A stretch of 64,000 nt of DNA from positions 2,790,001-2,854,000 of the forward strand of contig NZ_CP154857.1 in the NCBI RefSeq assembly GCF_039614715.1, written 5' to 3'. The first letter of the stretch is position 1, and every line of letters starts with the position of its first letter. Source of the DNA: Microbacterium sp. AZCO (GTDB lineage: Bacteria; Actinomycetota; Actinomycetes; Actinomycetales; Microbacteriaceae). Shown here in pieces: positions 17,255 to 25,645 of the stretch. The notes under the pieces are model-generated. The model was not told the origin of the DNA and ran no database searches. It was given only the letters and a program-made list of their open reading frames with translations. A program made the translations under genes and the position numbers.

Positions 17255-18250
17255 TCAGCCGGCGGAGCGGGCGTGGGCCACCATCCGGTCGGTCACGGCA
17301 TCCCACTCGGGATCGACCGTCTGCAGCTCGGGGTGGGCGTCGTGGTGCTCGATGATCTCGCGCGCGCCCTCGTCGAAGCGGATCGTCGTCCCGAACGCGG
17401 GCACGAGCGCCTTGAGCTTGCTGTTGTCGAAGAGCACCGTGTGGGCCTTGTCGCCCACGAGCCCGGGGCCGACCTCCGGATGGAACACGGCGATCGTCTC
17501 GGACGCGACGTGCACGAACTCCGGATCGTCGACCCCCGCGGCATCCGCGAGCCACTGGTAGATCTGGTTCCACGACGGCGCGTGGTCCCCGGTGATCGTG
17601 AAGGCCTCGCCGATCGCGGCGGGATTGCCGAGCAGCCCCGTGAAGCCGACGGCGAAGTCCCGCGCATGCGTCAGCGTCCAGAGCGACGTGCCGTCGCCGT
17701 GGATCACGACGGGCTTGCCTGCGCGGAGCCGCGCGATGTCGGTCCAGTGCCCTGTGTTCGGAAGGAGGCCGCGGTCGTACGTGTGCGACGGGCGCACGAT
17801 CGTGATCGGCAGTCCGCGGTCGCGGTAGGCATCCACCAGCAGGTCCTCGCACGCGATCTTGTCGCGCGAGTACTGCCAGAACGGGTTGCGCAGCGGCGTC
17901 GACTCGCGGATCGGCAGCGAGCGCGGAGGCTTGTCGTAGGCCGACGCCGAGCTGATGAAGATGTACTGGCCGATGCGCCCCTCCAACAGGTCGAGGTCGG
18001 TCTGCACGTGCTCGGGCGTGAACGCGAGGAACTCGGCGACGACGTCGAATTCGGCATCCCCCACCGCTTCTTTCAGGGATGCCGCGTCTCGCACATCGCC
18101 GACGATCTCGCGGACGCCGTCGGGCAGATCCCTCCGTCCCGTGCCGCGGTTGAGGACCGTGACGTCGAAGCCGGCGCGGACCGCGTCTGTGACGCAGGAG
18201 GAGCTGATGGTGCCGGTGCCGCCGAGGAACAGGACGCGCTGTGCAGTCAT
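17255..18250 (-). CDS. NAD-dependent epimerase/dehydratase-like extended SDR
   Basis: A 331-residue extended SDR. The N-terminal GGTGTIS (residues 10-16) is an atypical form of GxxGxxG, SSAS is the Ser-region, and the usual YxxxK appears as YSRDK (about 128-132). It resembles the subgroup related to plastid CSP41 and isoflavone reductase-like proteins, whose substrates are mostly unknown. It is divergent from the lipase gene with a 20-base gap, so their promoters must overlap. It may act on a sugar linked to the apionate operon, but it converges on that operon and nothing else ties it in. Confidence 0.85.
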   Translation of the reverse strand: MTAQRVLFLGGTGTISSSCVTDAVRAGFDVTVLNRGTGRRDLPDGVREIVGDVRDAASLKEAVGDAEFDVVAEFLAFTPEHVQTDLDLLEGRIGQYIFISSASAYDKPPRSLPIRESTPLRNPFWQYSRDKIACEDLLVDAYRDRGLPITIVRPSHTYDRGLLPNTGHWTDIARLRAGKPVVIHGDGTSLWTLTHARDFAVGFTGLLGNPAAIGEAFTITGDHAPSWNQIYQWLADAAGVDDPEFVHVASETIAVFHPEVGPGLVGDKAHTVLFDNSKLKALVPAFGTTIRFDEGAREIIEHHDAHPELQTVDPEWDAVTDRMVAHARSAG

Positions 18251-18270
18251 GCCCAGTATTCTTCCGTCTC

Positions 18271-19092
18271 GTGGCAAGCCTGGGGCGGATCCTCTCGTGG
18301 TGGGGCAATGACTACGCCTACGCCGCCTACTGGCAGGTACGCGGAACGCTGCGCCCGGGGCGCCGCGAGGACTTCGGCTCGGGGACCGATCGTCCGATCC
18401 TGATCCTCCCCGGCGTGTGGGAGCCGTGGGGATTCCTCCGGCCCGTCATCGACCGGCTGCACGGGGCGGGTCACCCGGTGCACGTCGTTCCGGCGCTGGG
18501 ACGCAACAGCCGCCCCGTCGCCGACACCGCCCGCACGGCGGCGGAGTTCCTGCGCGAGCACGACCTCCGCGACGTCATGATCGTGGCGCACAGCAAGGGC
18601 GGGCTCATCGGCAAGTACGTCATGAGCGAGCTCGACCCCGACCGCCGCGTGACCGGCATGATCGCGATCTGCACGCCGTTCGCCGGCTCGGACTACGCCC
18701 GCTTCATGGCCGTGCGGAGCCTCAGGGCGTTCTCACCGAAGGATCCGACGACCCTCAAGCTGCTGGAGAACCTCGAGGTCAACGCCCGCATCACGACGAT
18801 CGCGGGGGTGTTCGATCCGCACATCCCGAAGATCGTCGGACTCGAGGGCGCCAACAACATCACGATCGCCGAAGGCGGTCACTTCCGGCTGCTCGACCGC
18901 CCCGAGGTGCTCGACATCGTCGTGGAGGTCGCGCGCCGCCCCGCGGCCGTGCAGGAGCAGATCGTCGAGGACACGCTGGCTGCGGCGACAGAGGCTCACG
19001 GGACCGAGATCCGGGATGCCACGGCTCCGCCGCCGCCGCAGGATCGGGAGAACCCGCCGAGAGACCCCGTCGACCCGCCTACCGTCCCGTGA
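18271..19092 (+). CDS. Alpha/beta hydrolase (lipase/PGAP1-like)
   Basis: A 273-residue alpha/beta hydrolase. Ser108 in VAHSKGG is the nucleophile elbow (GxSxG variant AHSKG), Asp in AGVFDPHIP and His in AEGGHFRLLD complete the triad. The fold resembles triacylglycerol lipase/PGAP1-type esterases; no signal peptide is seen. The C-terminal ~35 residues are Pro-rich and probably disordered. The GTG at 18271 is preferred because an upstream GTG would overlap the divergent epimerase start. Its end overlaps the convergent crotonase gene by 14 bases. Confidence 0.86.
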   Translation: MASLGRILSWWGNDYAYAAYWQVRGTLRPGRREDFGSGTDRPILILPGVWEPWGFLRPVIDRLHGAGHPVHVVPALGRNSRPVADTARTAAEFLREHDLRDVMIVAHSKGGLIGKYVMSELDPDRRVTGMIAICTPFAGSDYARFMAVRSLRAFSPKDPTTLKLLENLEVNARITTIAGVFDPHIPKIVGLEGANNITIAEGGHFRLLDRPEVLDIVVEVARRPAAVQEQIVEDTLAAATEAHGTEIRDATAPPPPQDRENPPRDPVDPPTVP

Positions 19093-19849
19093 ACCGCGGC
19101 GCCCGCTTCTCCTGGAAGGCCGCGAACCCCTCCCGGTAGTCGTCGGAGTCGCACAGCGCCGCCTGCGCCGCGTTCTCGACGTCGACCGACTCCCACAGTC
19201 CCAGCCGCTCGTCACGGAGCCGGCGGACGAGGTCTTTGCTCGCGAGGAACGCCCCCGTCGCGCCCTGCGCGGCGCGCTCGGCGGCCGCGGTCGTCGCCGC
19301 CACGACGTCGTCGGCGGGGAGCACCTGCGAGAAGAGCCCTGACTGCACGGCCTCCGTGCCCGACATGAGCCGGCCCGTGTAGACGAGGTCGAGCGTCTTG
19401 TGCGCGCCGAGCCGCTCGAAGAAGAGGGCGTGCCCGCCCGAGTCGAGGGTCGCCCCGAGCGCCGCGAAGGGCGACCCGATCCTGGCGGTGTCGGCGACAT
19501 AGACGACGTCGGTCGCGATGAGCAGCCCGAGCCCCACGCCGAGGCACGCGCCGTGCGCGGCGGCGAAGGTCGGCGCGGGGAAGCGCGACATGCGCTGCAG
19601 CAGCGGCGTGACGAGCCCGCCGAGGTAGCCCATGACGTCGTCGTCCCGCGGGTCGACGCCGGAGATGTCGCGGCCGGCGCAGAACGCGCGGCCCTCGCCG
19701 CGCAGGACGAGCGCGCGAACGCCGGCGTCCTCCGCCGCCGCATACGCGGCATCCAGCTCCCCGATCGCCTCCTCGTCGAGGGCGTTGAGCTTCGCGGGAT
19801 TGTTCAGGACGATGCGCGCGACGTCGTCGGCGATCTCGAGATCGATCAT
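19079..19849 (-). CDS. paaG: Crotonase-family isomerase, probable ring-1,2-epoxyphenylacetyl-CoA isomerase
   Basis: A 256-residue crotonase. The hydratase Glu in the first oxyanion-hole segment is replaced (GACLGVGLGLL), while Asp136 in GATLDSGGH sits where PaaG isomerases have their catalytic Asp. This points to the isomerase that opens the epoxide to the oxepin-CoA, rather than the hydratase. It is the last gene downstream of paaABCDE, with a 101-base gap and its own AAGGAG site. The other crotonase in the window (28640-29389) has both hydratase Glu residues, so the two can be told apart. Confidence 0.8.
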   Translation of the reverse strand: MIDLEIADDVARIVLNNPAKLNALDEEAIGELDAAYAAAEDAGVRALVLRGEGRAFCAGRDISGVDPRDDDVMGYLGGLVTPLLQRMSRFPAPTFAAAHGACLGVGLGLLIATDVVYVADTARIGSPFAALGATLDSGGHALFFERLGAHKTLDLVYTGRLMSGTEAVQSGLFSQVLPADDVVAATTAAAERAAQGATGAFLASKDLVRRLRDERLGLWESVDVENAAQAALCDSDDYREGFAAFQEKRAPRFTGR

Positions 19850-19950
19850 GCGGGCTCCTTGCTGATCGGTTTCGGCGGAGATGCGCAGAAACGCGGAAGA
19901 AGGGGCTCTGATCGCTCCGCCATCTCGCTCATCTCCGCGATTCTGCTCGC

Positions 19951-21138
19951 TCAGACGTCGTAGTCGACGACGACGCGGTCGGTCTGCGGGTGCGACTGGC
20001 ACGTCAGCACGTACCCGCGCTCGAGCTCGTCGGGCTCGAGCGCGTAGTTCTCGGTCATCGCGACGGACCCCTCGATCAGGCGCGCGCGGCACGTGCCGCA
20101 GACGCCGCCCGCGCACGCGAACGGCACGTCCGGACGCACGCGCAGCGCAGCGTTGAGGATCGACTCGTGCGCGTCGACGGGGCTCTCCACCGTCGACGAC
20201 TGGCCGTCGAGCGAGAACTCCAGGCGATACACCTCGGCGTCCTCGCGGACGACCACGGGGCGCCCGGCCTGCGGTGCCGGATCTCCCGTCGTGAAGAGCT
20301 CGTAACGCACATGGGATGCCTCGACCCCCATGTCGGCGAGGGTGTCGCGGCACAGCTGCACGAGGTCGAAGGGGCCGCACAGGAACCACTCGTCGACCGT
20401 CTCGGGAAAAACGAGCTCGTCGAGGATCCGGCGCAGGCGCGGCTCGTCGAGGCGCCCGGAGAGGAGTGGCGCCGTCCGCTGCTCGCGCGAGAGCACGTGG
20501 TGCAGGGCGAGTCGCGTCGGGTAGCGGTCCTTGAGCTCGGAGAGCTCCTCCACGAACATGACGTCGGTCGTCGAGCGGTTCGTGTAGACGAGGGTGAAGC
20601 GCGACGTCTCGGAGCGCGCGAGCACCGTCGCGGCGAGGGCCATGAGCGGCGTGATGCCGGACCCGGCCGCGATGCCCGCGACGTGCCGGCCGTCGAGGTC
20701 GGCGAGCGCCGACGTGAAGCTCCCCTGAGGGCTCATGACGTCGAGCTGGTCGCCGACCTTGAGCTCGGTCTGCGCCCACGTCGAGAACGCTCCGCCCAGG
20801 TCGCGCTTGATCGCGACGCTGATGGTCTGCGGTCCGTCTCCCCCGCCGCCGGCGTCGATGGCCCCCGACCCTGTCGAGGGGCGACACAGCGAGTACGAAC
20901 GCCGCACCTCGTGCCCATCGAGCTGTGTGCGCAGCGCGACGTGCTGGCCGGCGAGGTAGTCGTACTCGCCCCGGAGCTCCTCCGGGATCGCGAACGTCAC
21001 CTCGATCGAGGCCTCAGTGAGCGGCCGCACCGCCGCAACGCGGAGCGTGTGGAAGCGCGCGCGCCGGCGACTGCCGTGCGGGCCCCCGACGGCGCTCGCG
21101 AGGAACGACTCGGCGATCCTCTCGTCCTCGAGCCCCAT
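19951..21138 (-). CDS. paaE: Phenylacetyl-CoA epoxidase reductase subunit PaaE
   Basis: A 395-residue iron-sulfur flavoprotein that passes electrons from NADPH to the PaaAC epoxidase. Domain order is FAD-binding (RRSYSLCRPS about 80-90), NAD-binding (AGIAAGSGITPLMAL) and C-terminal plant-type 2Fe-2S ferredoxin with Cys342, Cys347, Cys350 and Cys380. An insert in the FAD domain (STGSGAIDAGGGGDGPQ) coincides with a copy of the dispersed repeat at 20862-20884 and appears to be tolerated in a loop. It shares one base with paaD (TGATG). Confidence 0.93.
   Translation of the reverse strand: MGLEDERIAESFLASAVGGPHGSRRRARFHTLRVAAVRPLTEASIEVTFAIPEELRGEYDYLAGQHVALRTQLDGHEVRRSYSLCRPSTGSGAIDAGGGGDGPQTISVAIKRDLGGAFSTWAQTELKVGDQLDVMSPQGSFTSALADLDGRHVAGIAAGSGITPLMALAATVLARSETSRFTLVYTNRSTTDVMFVEELSELKDRYPTRLALHHVLSREQRTAPLLSGRLDEPRLRRILDELVFPETVDEWFLCGPFDLVQLCRDTLADMGVEASHVRYELFTTGDPAPQAGRPVVVREDAEVYRLEFSLDGQSSTVESPVDAHESILNAALRVRPDVPFACAGGVCGTCRARLIEGSVAMTENYALEPDELERGYVLTCQSHPQTDRVVVDYDV
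20862..20884. repeat. Dispersed palindromic repeat inside paaE
   Basis: A diverged copy (CCCCCGACCCTGTCGAGGGG, 20862-20881) translated within the FAD domain of PaaE. Its reading frame is preserved. Confidence 0.7.
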
Positions 21139-21632
21139 CAGTGCGCCTTGAAGTGGTCGAAGGGCTCGAGACACGAGCGGCACTCCCAGAGTGCCTTGCA
21201 CGACGTCGAGCCGAAGCGCGTCAGCTCCCTCGTGTCGAGCGACCCGCACCGCGGGCAGCGGACGCTCAGCCGCACGGGGATCGGCCCGCGCACCGCGGCG
21301 CGACCCGTCGGCGGTGCGATGCCGAACTCCTCGAGCTTGCGCCTGCCCTCGTCGCTCATCCAGTCCGTCGTCCACGCGGGCGCGAGCGTCAGCCGCACCT
21401 CGACGCTCGCGAACCCCGCGGCCGACAGCGCGAGGACGAGGTCGTCGCGGATCGTGTCGACCGCGGGGCACCCCGAGTAGGTCGGCGTGATCGTGACGGC
21501 GACCTGGTCGCCGTCGACCTCGACGTCGCGGAGGATGCCGAGGTCGGCGATCGTCAGGACCGGCACCTCAGGATCGGTGATGGATGCCGCGACCGCCCGC
21601 GCGAGGTCCAGTCCGGTCGTCGTGGTCACCAT
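21138..21632 (-). CDS. paaD: Phenylacetate epoxidase maturation protein PaaD
   Basis: A 164-residue protein with an N-terminal MIP18/DUF59 iron-sulfur assembly domain (about 5-95, including TPTYSGCPAVD) and a C-terminal Cys-rich zinc ribbon (Cys126, Cys129, Cys145, Cys151, Cys154). PaaD is thought to mature the 2Fe-2S cluster of PaaE. The ATG at 21632 overlaps the end of paaC by 7 bases. Confidence 0.92.
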   Translation of the reverse strand: MVTTTTGLDLARAVAASITDPEVPVLTIADLGILRDVEVDGDQVAVTITPTYSGCPAVDTIRDDLVLALSAAGFASVEVRLTLAPAWTTDWMSDEGRRKLEEFGIAPPTGRAAVRGPIPVRLSVRCPRCGSLDTRELTRFGSTSCKALWECRSCLEPFDHFKAH

Positions 21633-22558
21633 GTCGCGCCCGGGTGCTGACGCGCGAGCACCTGCATCTCGGCGAGGACATATCCGAGGGGCGCCGCATG
21701 GCTGCCGTGCCGGCCGCCGCCCGACGACACGAAGCCCGCGGGCACCTCGATCGCGGCCTCCGCGAACACGGCCGCGACCACGGCGTCGAATCCCGGCCGC
21801 AGCTCGGACGGACGCACGGCGACGCCCGATGCGGCAAGCGCATCGGTGAGCGGCTCGTCCCGGAAGAGCTCGCCGACGTAGGGCCACACGTCGCCGACGG
21901 CGCGCAGCATCCGTCGTCGCGATTCATCGGTGCCGCCCGCGAGGCGCAGGGTCCACTGCACGGCGTGGTCGCGGTGGTATTCGACCTCCTTGACGGCTTT
22001 CGCAGCGACGGCAGCGAGTGTCGCGTCGGACGACGCCTGCAGCCGCGAATAGAGCTCGAACCAGTAGACGGATGCCGCGAGCTGCCGGGCGATCGTCTGC
22101 GCGAAGTCGCCGTTGGGCTGCTCGAAGAGCCATGCGCTGCGGAACTCGGGCTCGTCGCGCCAGTACGCGAGGTCGTCCTCGGTGCGACCGTCCCACGCGC
22201 CGGCGTACCGCAGGAGCGAGCGCGCGTGGCCGAGGAGGTCGAGTGCGATGTTGCCGAGCGCGACGTCCTCCTCGAGCTCGGGCGCCCGCGAGATCCAGGC
22301 GCTCAGCTGCTGGGCGAGGATGAGGGCGTCGTCGCCGAGCCACAGCGCGTACTCCGCGATCTCGCCCGAGGCCGGTCGCGCGTCGCCGCCCGCGAGCTCG
22401 GCGGAGAGCGAGACCTCGTCGACCGTGACGTCGCCGTGCGGCACGCCGGCGCCCGGTCCCCGAGCTTGTCGAGGGGTCGAGTCCGGCGGCCGCGCAGCGC
22501 TTGGGTTCGACGCTTCGACAAGCTCAGCGACCGATTCCTGACCTGGAGATCGGGTCAC
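21626..22558 (-). CDS. paaC: Phenylacetyl-CoA epoxidase structural subunit PaaC
   Basis: The non-catalytic partner of PaaA in the 1,2-epoxidase. From the GTG at 22558 (GTGA overlap with paaB, GGAGGGGG about 10 bases upstream) it is 310 residues, about 40 longer than usual. The extra N-terminus (to about residue 38) is encoded by two inverted copies of the dispersed repeat. A GTG at 22444 would give a 272-residue protein of normal length but has no ribosome site. The ferritin-like part (EYALWLGDDALILAQ onward) is intact. Confidence 0.9.
   Translation of the reverse strand: MTRSPGQESVAELVEASNPSAARPPDSTPRQARGPGAGVPHGDVTVDEVSLSAELAGGDARPASGEIAEYALWLGDDALILAQQLSAWISRAPELEEDVALGNIALDLLGHARSLLRYAGAWDGRTEDDLAYWRDEPEFRSAWLFEQPNGDFAQTIARQLAASVYWFELYSRLQASSDATLAAVAAKAVKEVEYHRDHAVQWTLRLAGGTDESRRRMLRAVGDVWPYVGELFRDEPLTDALAASGVAVRPSELRPGFDAVVAAVFAEAAIEVPAGFVSSGGGRHGSHAAPLGYVLAEMQVLARQHPGATW
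22454..22532. repeat. Dispersed palindromic repeat, inverted pair at the paaB-paaC junction
   Basis: One copy of each repeat form: 22454-22481 (core CCCCGAGCTTGTCGAGGGG) and 22508-22532 (CGACGCTTCGACAAGCTC plus AGCGACC). They lie just downstream of the paaC start and are translated. Confidence 0.85.
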
Positions 22559-22860
22559 AGGTGCGGCACCCCCTCCGACGCGGTGTAGTACCGCGCGTGG
22601 CGATAGTTCTTGCCCGCGGGCGACTCGAAGAAGGCGCCCTTCGCGTCGGGGTCGCTCGTCGTGATGGCGTCGGCGGGGACGACCCACACCGACGTCCCCT
22701 CGCCGCGGCGCGTGTAGAGGTCGCGCGCGTTGCGCAGCGCCATCTCGGCATCCGGCGCGTGCAGCGACCCGGCGTGCACGTGCGAGAGTCCGCGGTTGGC
22801 GCGCACGAACACCTCGAAGAGGGGCCACGTCTCGCGGTCGGAGCCGCCGGGGGCGCTCAT
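22555..22860 (-). CDS. paaB: Phenylacetyl-CoA epoxidase subunit PaaB
   Basis: A 101-residue small subunit that bridges PaaAC heterodimers. The family block [20 protein letters not shown] and the Tyr/Arg-rich C-terminus ([19 protein letters not shown]) are clear. Length is normal. It overlaps paaA by ATGA and paaC by GTGA. Confidence 0.95.
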   Translation of the reverse strand: MSAPGGSDRETWPLFEVFVRANRGLSHVHAGSLHAPDAEMALRNARDLYTRRGEGTSVWVVPADAITTSDPDAKGAFFESPAGKNYRHARYYTASEGVPHL

Positions 22861-23831
22861 GCCGCCGACCCTTCGACGAGGTCGGCGACTGGAGTCCGGC
22901 GGGCGGCGTAGGCGGCGGCCGCCTCCCGCACCCAGGCGCCGTCTTCGTGCGCCGTGCGGCGGTTACGGAGGCGCTCGGCGTTGCAGGGCCCGCGTCCCGC
23001 GAGCACCTCCTGGAACTCGGTCCAGTCGATCTCGCTCATGTCCCAGCGCCCCGTCCCCTCGTTCCAGCGGAGGTTCGGGTCGGGGAGCGTCACCCCGAGC
23101 ACCTCGGCCTGGGGCACGAGCATCCCGATGAACCGCTGCCGCAGCTCGTCGTTCGAGAAGCGCTTGATGCGCCACGCCATCGACTGCGCGGAGTTGGGCG
23201 ACGCGTCGTCGGGCGGTCCGAACATCATGAGCGACGGCCAGTACCAGCGGTTCACGGCATCCTGAGCCATCTCGCGCTGCGCCGGCGTCCCCTGCATGAG
23301 TGTCAGCAGGATCTCGAAGCCCTGCCGCTGGTGGAACGACTCCTCCTTGCAGATGCGCACCATCGCCCGCCCGTACGGCCCGTACGACGCGCGGCACAGC
23401 GGCACCTGGTTGCAGATGGCGGCGCCGTCGACGAGCCAGCCGATCGCGCCCATGTCGGCCCACGTCGGGGTCGGGTAGTTGAAGATCGACGAGTACTTCG
23501 CGCGGCCCTCGATGAGCTGCTCGGTCATCTCGTCGCGCGTGATGCCGAGCGTCTGCGCCGCCGAGTAGAGGTAGAGCCCGTGGCCGGCCTCATCCTGCAC
23601 CTTCGCCATGAGGATCGCCTTGCGCTTGAGGCTCGGCGCGCGCGTGATCCAGTTGCCCTCGGGCTGCATCCCGATGATCTCGGAGTGCGCGTGCTGCGAG
23701 ATCTGCCGGATGAGCGTCTTGCGGTACGCCGCCGGCATCCAGTCCCGCGGCTCGATACGCTGCTCCGCCGCGATGAGTGCGTCGAACGCCTCCTGCTCGG
23801 CGGCTTCGTCGATCAGCAGTTCGGTGGTCAT
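22857..23831 (-). CDS. paaA: Phenylacetyl-CoA 1,2-epoxidase catalytic subunit PaaA
   Basis: A 324-residue diiron ferritin-like oxygenase subunit that epoxidises the ring of phenylacetyl-CoA. The metal-binding helices are visible: [14 protein letters not shown] and [11 protein letters not shown], each with an ExxH pattern. ATG at 23831 with GAGGAG upstream. It is the first gene of the paaABCDE-paaG unit, and a PaaR-type operator lies 20-36 bases upstream of the start. Confidence 0.95.
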   Translation of the reverse strand: MTTELLIDEAAEQEAFDALIAAEQRIEPRDWMPAAYRKTLIRQISQHAHSEIIGMQPEGNWITRAPSLKRKAILMAKVQDEAGHGLYLYSAAQTLGITRDEMTEQLIEGRAKYSSIFNYPTPTWADMGAIGWLVDGAAICNQVPLCRASYGPYGRAMVRICKEESFHQRQGFEILLTLMQGTPAQREMAQDAVNRWYWPSLMMFGPPDDASPNSAQSMAWRIKRFSNDELRQRFIGMLVPQAEVLGVTLPDPNLRWNEGTGRWDMSEIDWTEFQEVLAGRGPCNAERLRNRRTAHEDGAWVREAAAAYAARRTPVADLVEGSAA

Positions 23832-23850
23832 CGTCGACTCCTCAATAACA

Positions 23851-23867
23851 GACCGTTCGTTCAGTAA
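23851..23867. promoter_or_regulatory. PaaR-type operator upstream of paaA
   Basis: GACCGTTCGTTCAGTAA. It differs by one base from the element at 29422-29438, which occupies the same position upstream of the other phenylacetate unit. The site is an imperfect palindrome centred on the CG steps, as expected for a TetR-family dimer. Confidence 0.78.
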
Positions 23868-23906
23868 GTCTACAACGCGAGGACGGATGCCGCGAGGCAC
23901 GCCTCC

Positions 23907-25223
23907 TCAGCGCAGGTCGTAGACCCGCTTGTACTTGCCCTCGCTCCGCGGCAGGGCACCGGGCTCCTCGAGCTTCACGGCCACCGTCGAGCCGACGTGC
24001 GTCTTGATGCGCTGCGCGAGCACGACGGCGGCGGCCTCGCAGACGTCGCGATCGAGAGCCGGATGCCGCTCGATGCGGACGGTCAAGGCATCCATCCGCC
24101 CCTCCCTCGTGAGCTCGAGGATGAAGTGCGGCGTGAGAGTCTCGATGCCGAGGACGAGCTCCTCGATCTGCGTCGGGAAGAGGTTGACCCCGCGGAGGAT
24201 GATCATGTCGTCGTTGCGGCCGGTGATCTTCTCCATGCGCCGCATGCCGGGCCGAGCCGTACCGGGGAGGAGTCGCGTCAGGTCGCGCGTGCGGTACCGG
24301 AGCACCGGGAACGCCTCTTTCGTGAGCGACGTGAAGACGAGCTCGCCGCGCTCGCCGTCGGGCAGCGGCTCGCCGTCGGCCCCGATGATCTCGGGGAGGA
24401 AGTGGTCCTCCCAGAGGTGCGGGCCGTCCTTCGTCTCGACGCACTCGTTGCCCACGCCGGGGCCCATGACCTCGCTGAGGCCATAGATGTCCACGGCATC
24501 CACGTCGAGTCGCCGCTCGAGCTCACCGCGCATCTCGTTGGTCCACGGCTCGGCACCGAGGATCGCGATCCGCAGCGACGTCGACCGCGGATCGATGCCC
24601 GCCGCCTCCATGGCGTCGGCGATCGTGAGCAGGTAGCTCGGCGTGCACATGATGACCTCGGGCTCGAAGTCGCGGATGAGCTGCACCTGCCGCGCCGTCT
24701 GCCCGCCGGACACAGGGATGACCGTCGCACCGAGCTTCTCGATGCCGGCGTGCGCGCCGAGCCCGCCCGTGAACAGGCCGTAGCCGTAGGCGTTGTGCAC
24801 CTTCATGCCGGGCCGCACACCGCTCGCCCGAAGCGAGCGCGCGACGAGCGCACCCCACCTGTCGAGATCGCCCACGGTGTAGCCCACGACCGTGGGCCGG
24901 CCGGTCGTCCCCGACGACGCGTGGATGCGCGCCACGCGGTCCATCGGCACGGCGAACATCCCGAACGGATACGTCGAGCGCAGGTCCTCCTTCGTTGTGA
25001 ACGGCAGCCGCCGCACGTCGTCGAGCGAGCGGATGTCGCCCGGCGCGACGCCCGCCTCGTCAAGCTTGCGGGTGTAGAGCGGCACGTTCTCGTACGCGTG
25101 ACGCACCGTCCACTGCAGGCGCTCGAGCTGCAGCGTCTCGATCTCGGCGCGTGTCATCCGCTCCTCGGGATCGAGGCTCTCGTGGGCGGCGGGGGCGGTG
25201 CGGTTCGCTGTCATCGTCGACAT
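23907..25223 (-). CDS. paaK: Phenylacetate-CoA ligase
   Basis: A 438-residue AMP-forming ligase that activates phenylacetate to phenylacetyl-CoA, the entry step. The P-loop HASSGTTGRPTVVGYT, the YGLSEVMGPGVG adenylate motif and the hinge RNDDMIILRGVNLFPTQIE are intact. GGAG lies six bases before the ATG at 25223. It ends 75 bases before the paaA start, in the gap holding the paaA operator, and begins 17 bases after paaI, so it closes the upstream unit. Confidence 0.95.
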   Translation of the reverse strand: MSTMTANRTAPAAHESLDPEERMTRAEIETLQLERLQWTVRHAYENVPLYTRKLDEAGVAPGDIRSLDDVRRLPFTTKEDLRSTYPFGMFAVPMDRVARIHASSGTTGRPTVVGYTVGDLDRWGALVARSLRASGVRPGMKVHNAYGYGLFTGGLGAHAGIEKLGATVIPVSGGQTARQVQLIRDFEPEVIMCTPSYLLTIADAMEAAGIDPRSTSLRIAILGAEPWTNEMRGELERRLDVDAVDIYGLSEVMGPGVGNECVETKDGPHLWEDHFLPEIIGADGEPLPDGERGELVFTSLTKEAFPVLRYRTRDLTRLLPGTARPGMRRMEKITGRNDDMIILRGVNLFPTQIEELVLGIETLTPHFILELTREGRMDALTVRIERHPALDRDVCEAAAVVLAQRIKTHVGSTVAVKLEEPGALPRSEGKYKRVYDLR

Positions 25224-25240
25224 GGCGGACTCCAGGGTGT

Positions 25241-25645
25241 TCAGGTGAGGGGCGGCCGGCTGGTCGTGAGGGATCTCCCGCGGAACTCCGCGACGACCTC
25301 TCCCGTCTCGTCGGTCACGGTGACGTCGTAGATGCCCGTGCGGCCCGACCGCGTGCGTCGCCGCGCGTCCGCGGTGAGCACGGCTCCCGCGGCGGTGGCC
25401 TTGAGGAACGCGATGTCGGCTCCGGCGGCCACCGTCACCGACTCGTCCTCGTTGCAGGCCATCGCGAACGCCGTGTCGGCGACGGCGAAGACGAAGCCGC
25501 CGTGCGTGATGGCGAAGCCGTTCGTCATGTCGTCGCGCACGGTCATCGACACGACGGCGTGGCCGGGTTCGTCGGCGAGGACCCGCATGCCGAGCGCCGC
25601 GGAGGCCCGGTCGCGCTGCAGCATGGGTCGCAGCTCCTCGGTCAT
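25241..25645 (-). CDS. paaI: Hotdog-fold acyl-CoA thioesterase PaaI
   Basis: A 134-residue thioesterase. The conserved NGFAITHGGFVFAVADTAFA contains the catalytic Asn/Asp region, and GADIAFLKAT is the second hotdog landmark. PaaI removes CoA from stalled intermediates to relieve CoA sequestration. The start overlaps the paaZ stop (ATGA). Confidence 0.93.
   Translation of the reverse strand: MTEELRPMLQRDRASAALGMRVLADEPGHAVVSMTVRDDMTNGFAITHGGFVFAVADTAFAMACNEDESVTVAAGADIAFLKATAAGAVLTADARRRTRSGRTGIYDVTVTDETGEVVAEFRGRSLTTSRPPLT

Noticed and set aside
15498..17561. Long plus-strand frame (~690 codons) overlapping apnL in another frame
   Set aside because: Composition is Arg/Ala/Pro-rich with no domain. 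It is a shadow frame typical of 70% GC DNA; apnL in the neighbouring frame has clear conserved blocks.
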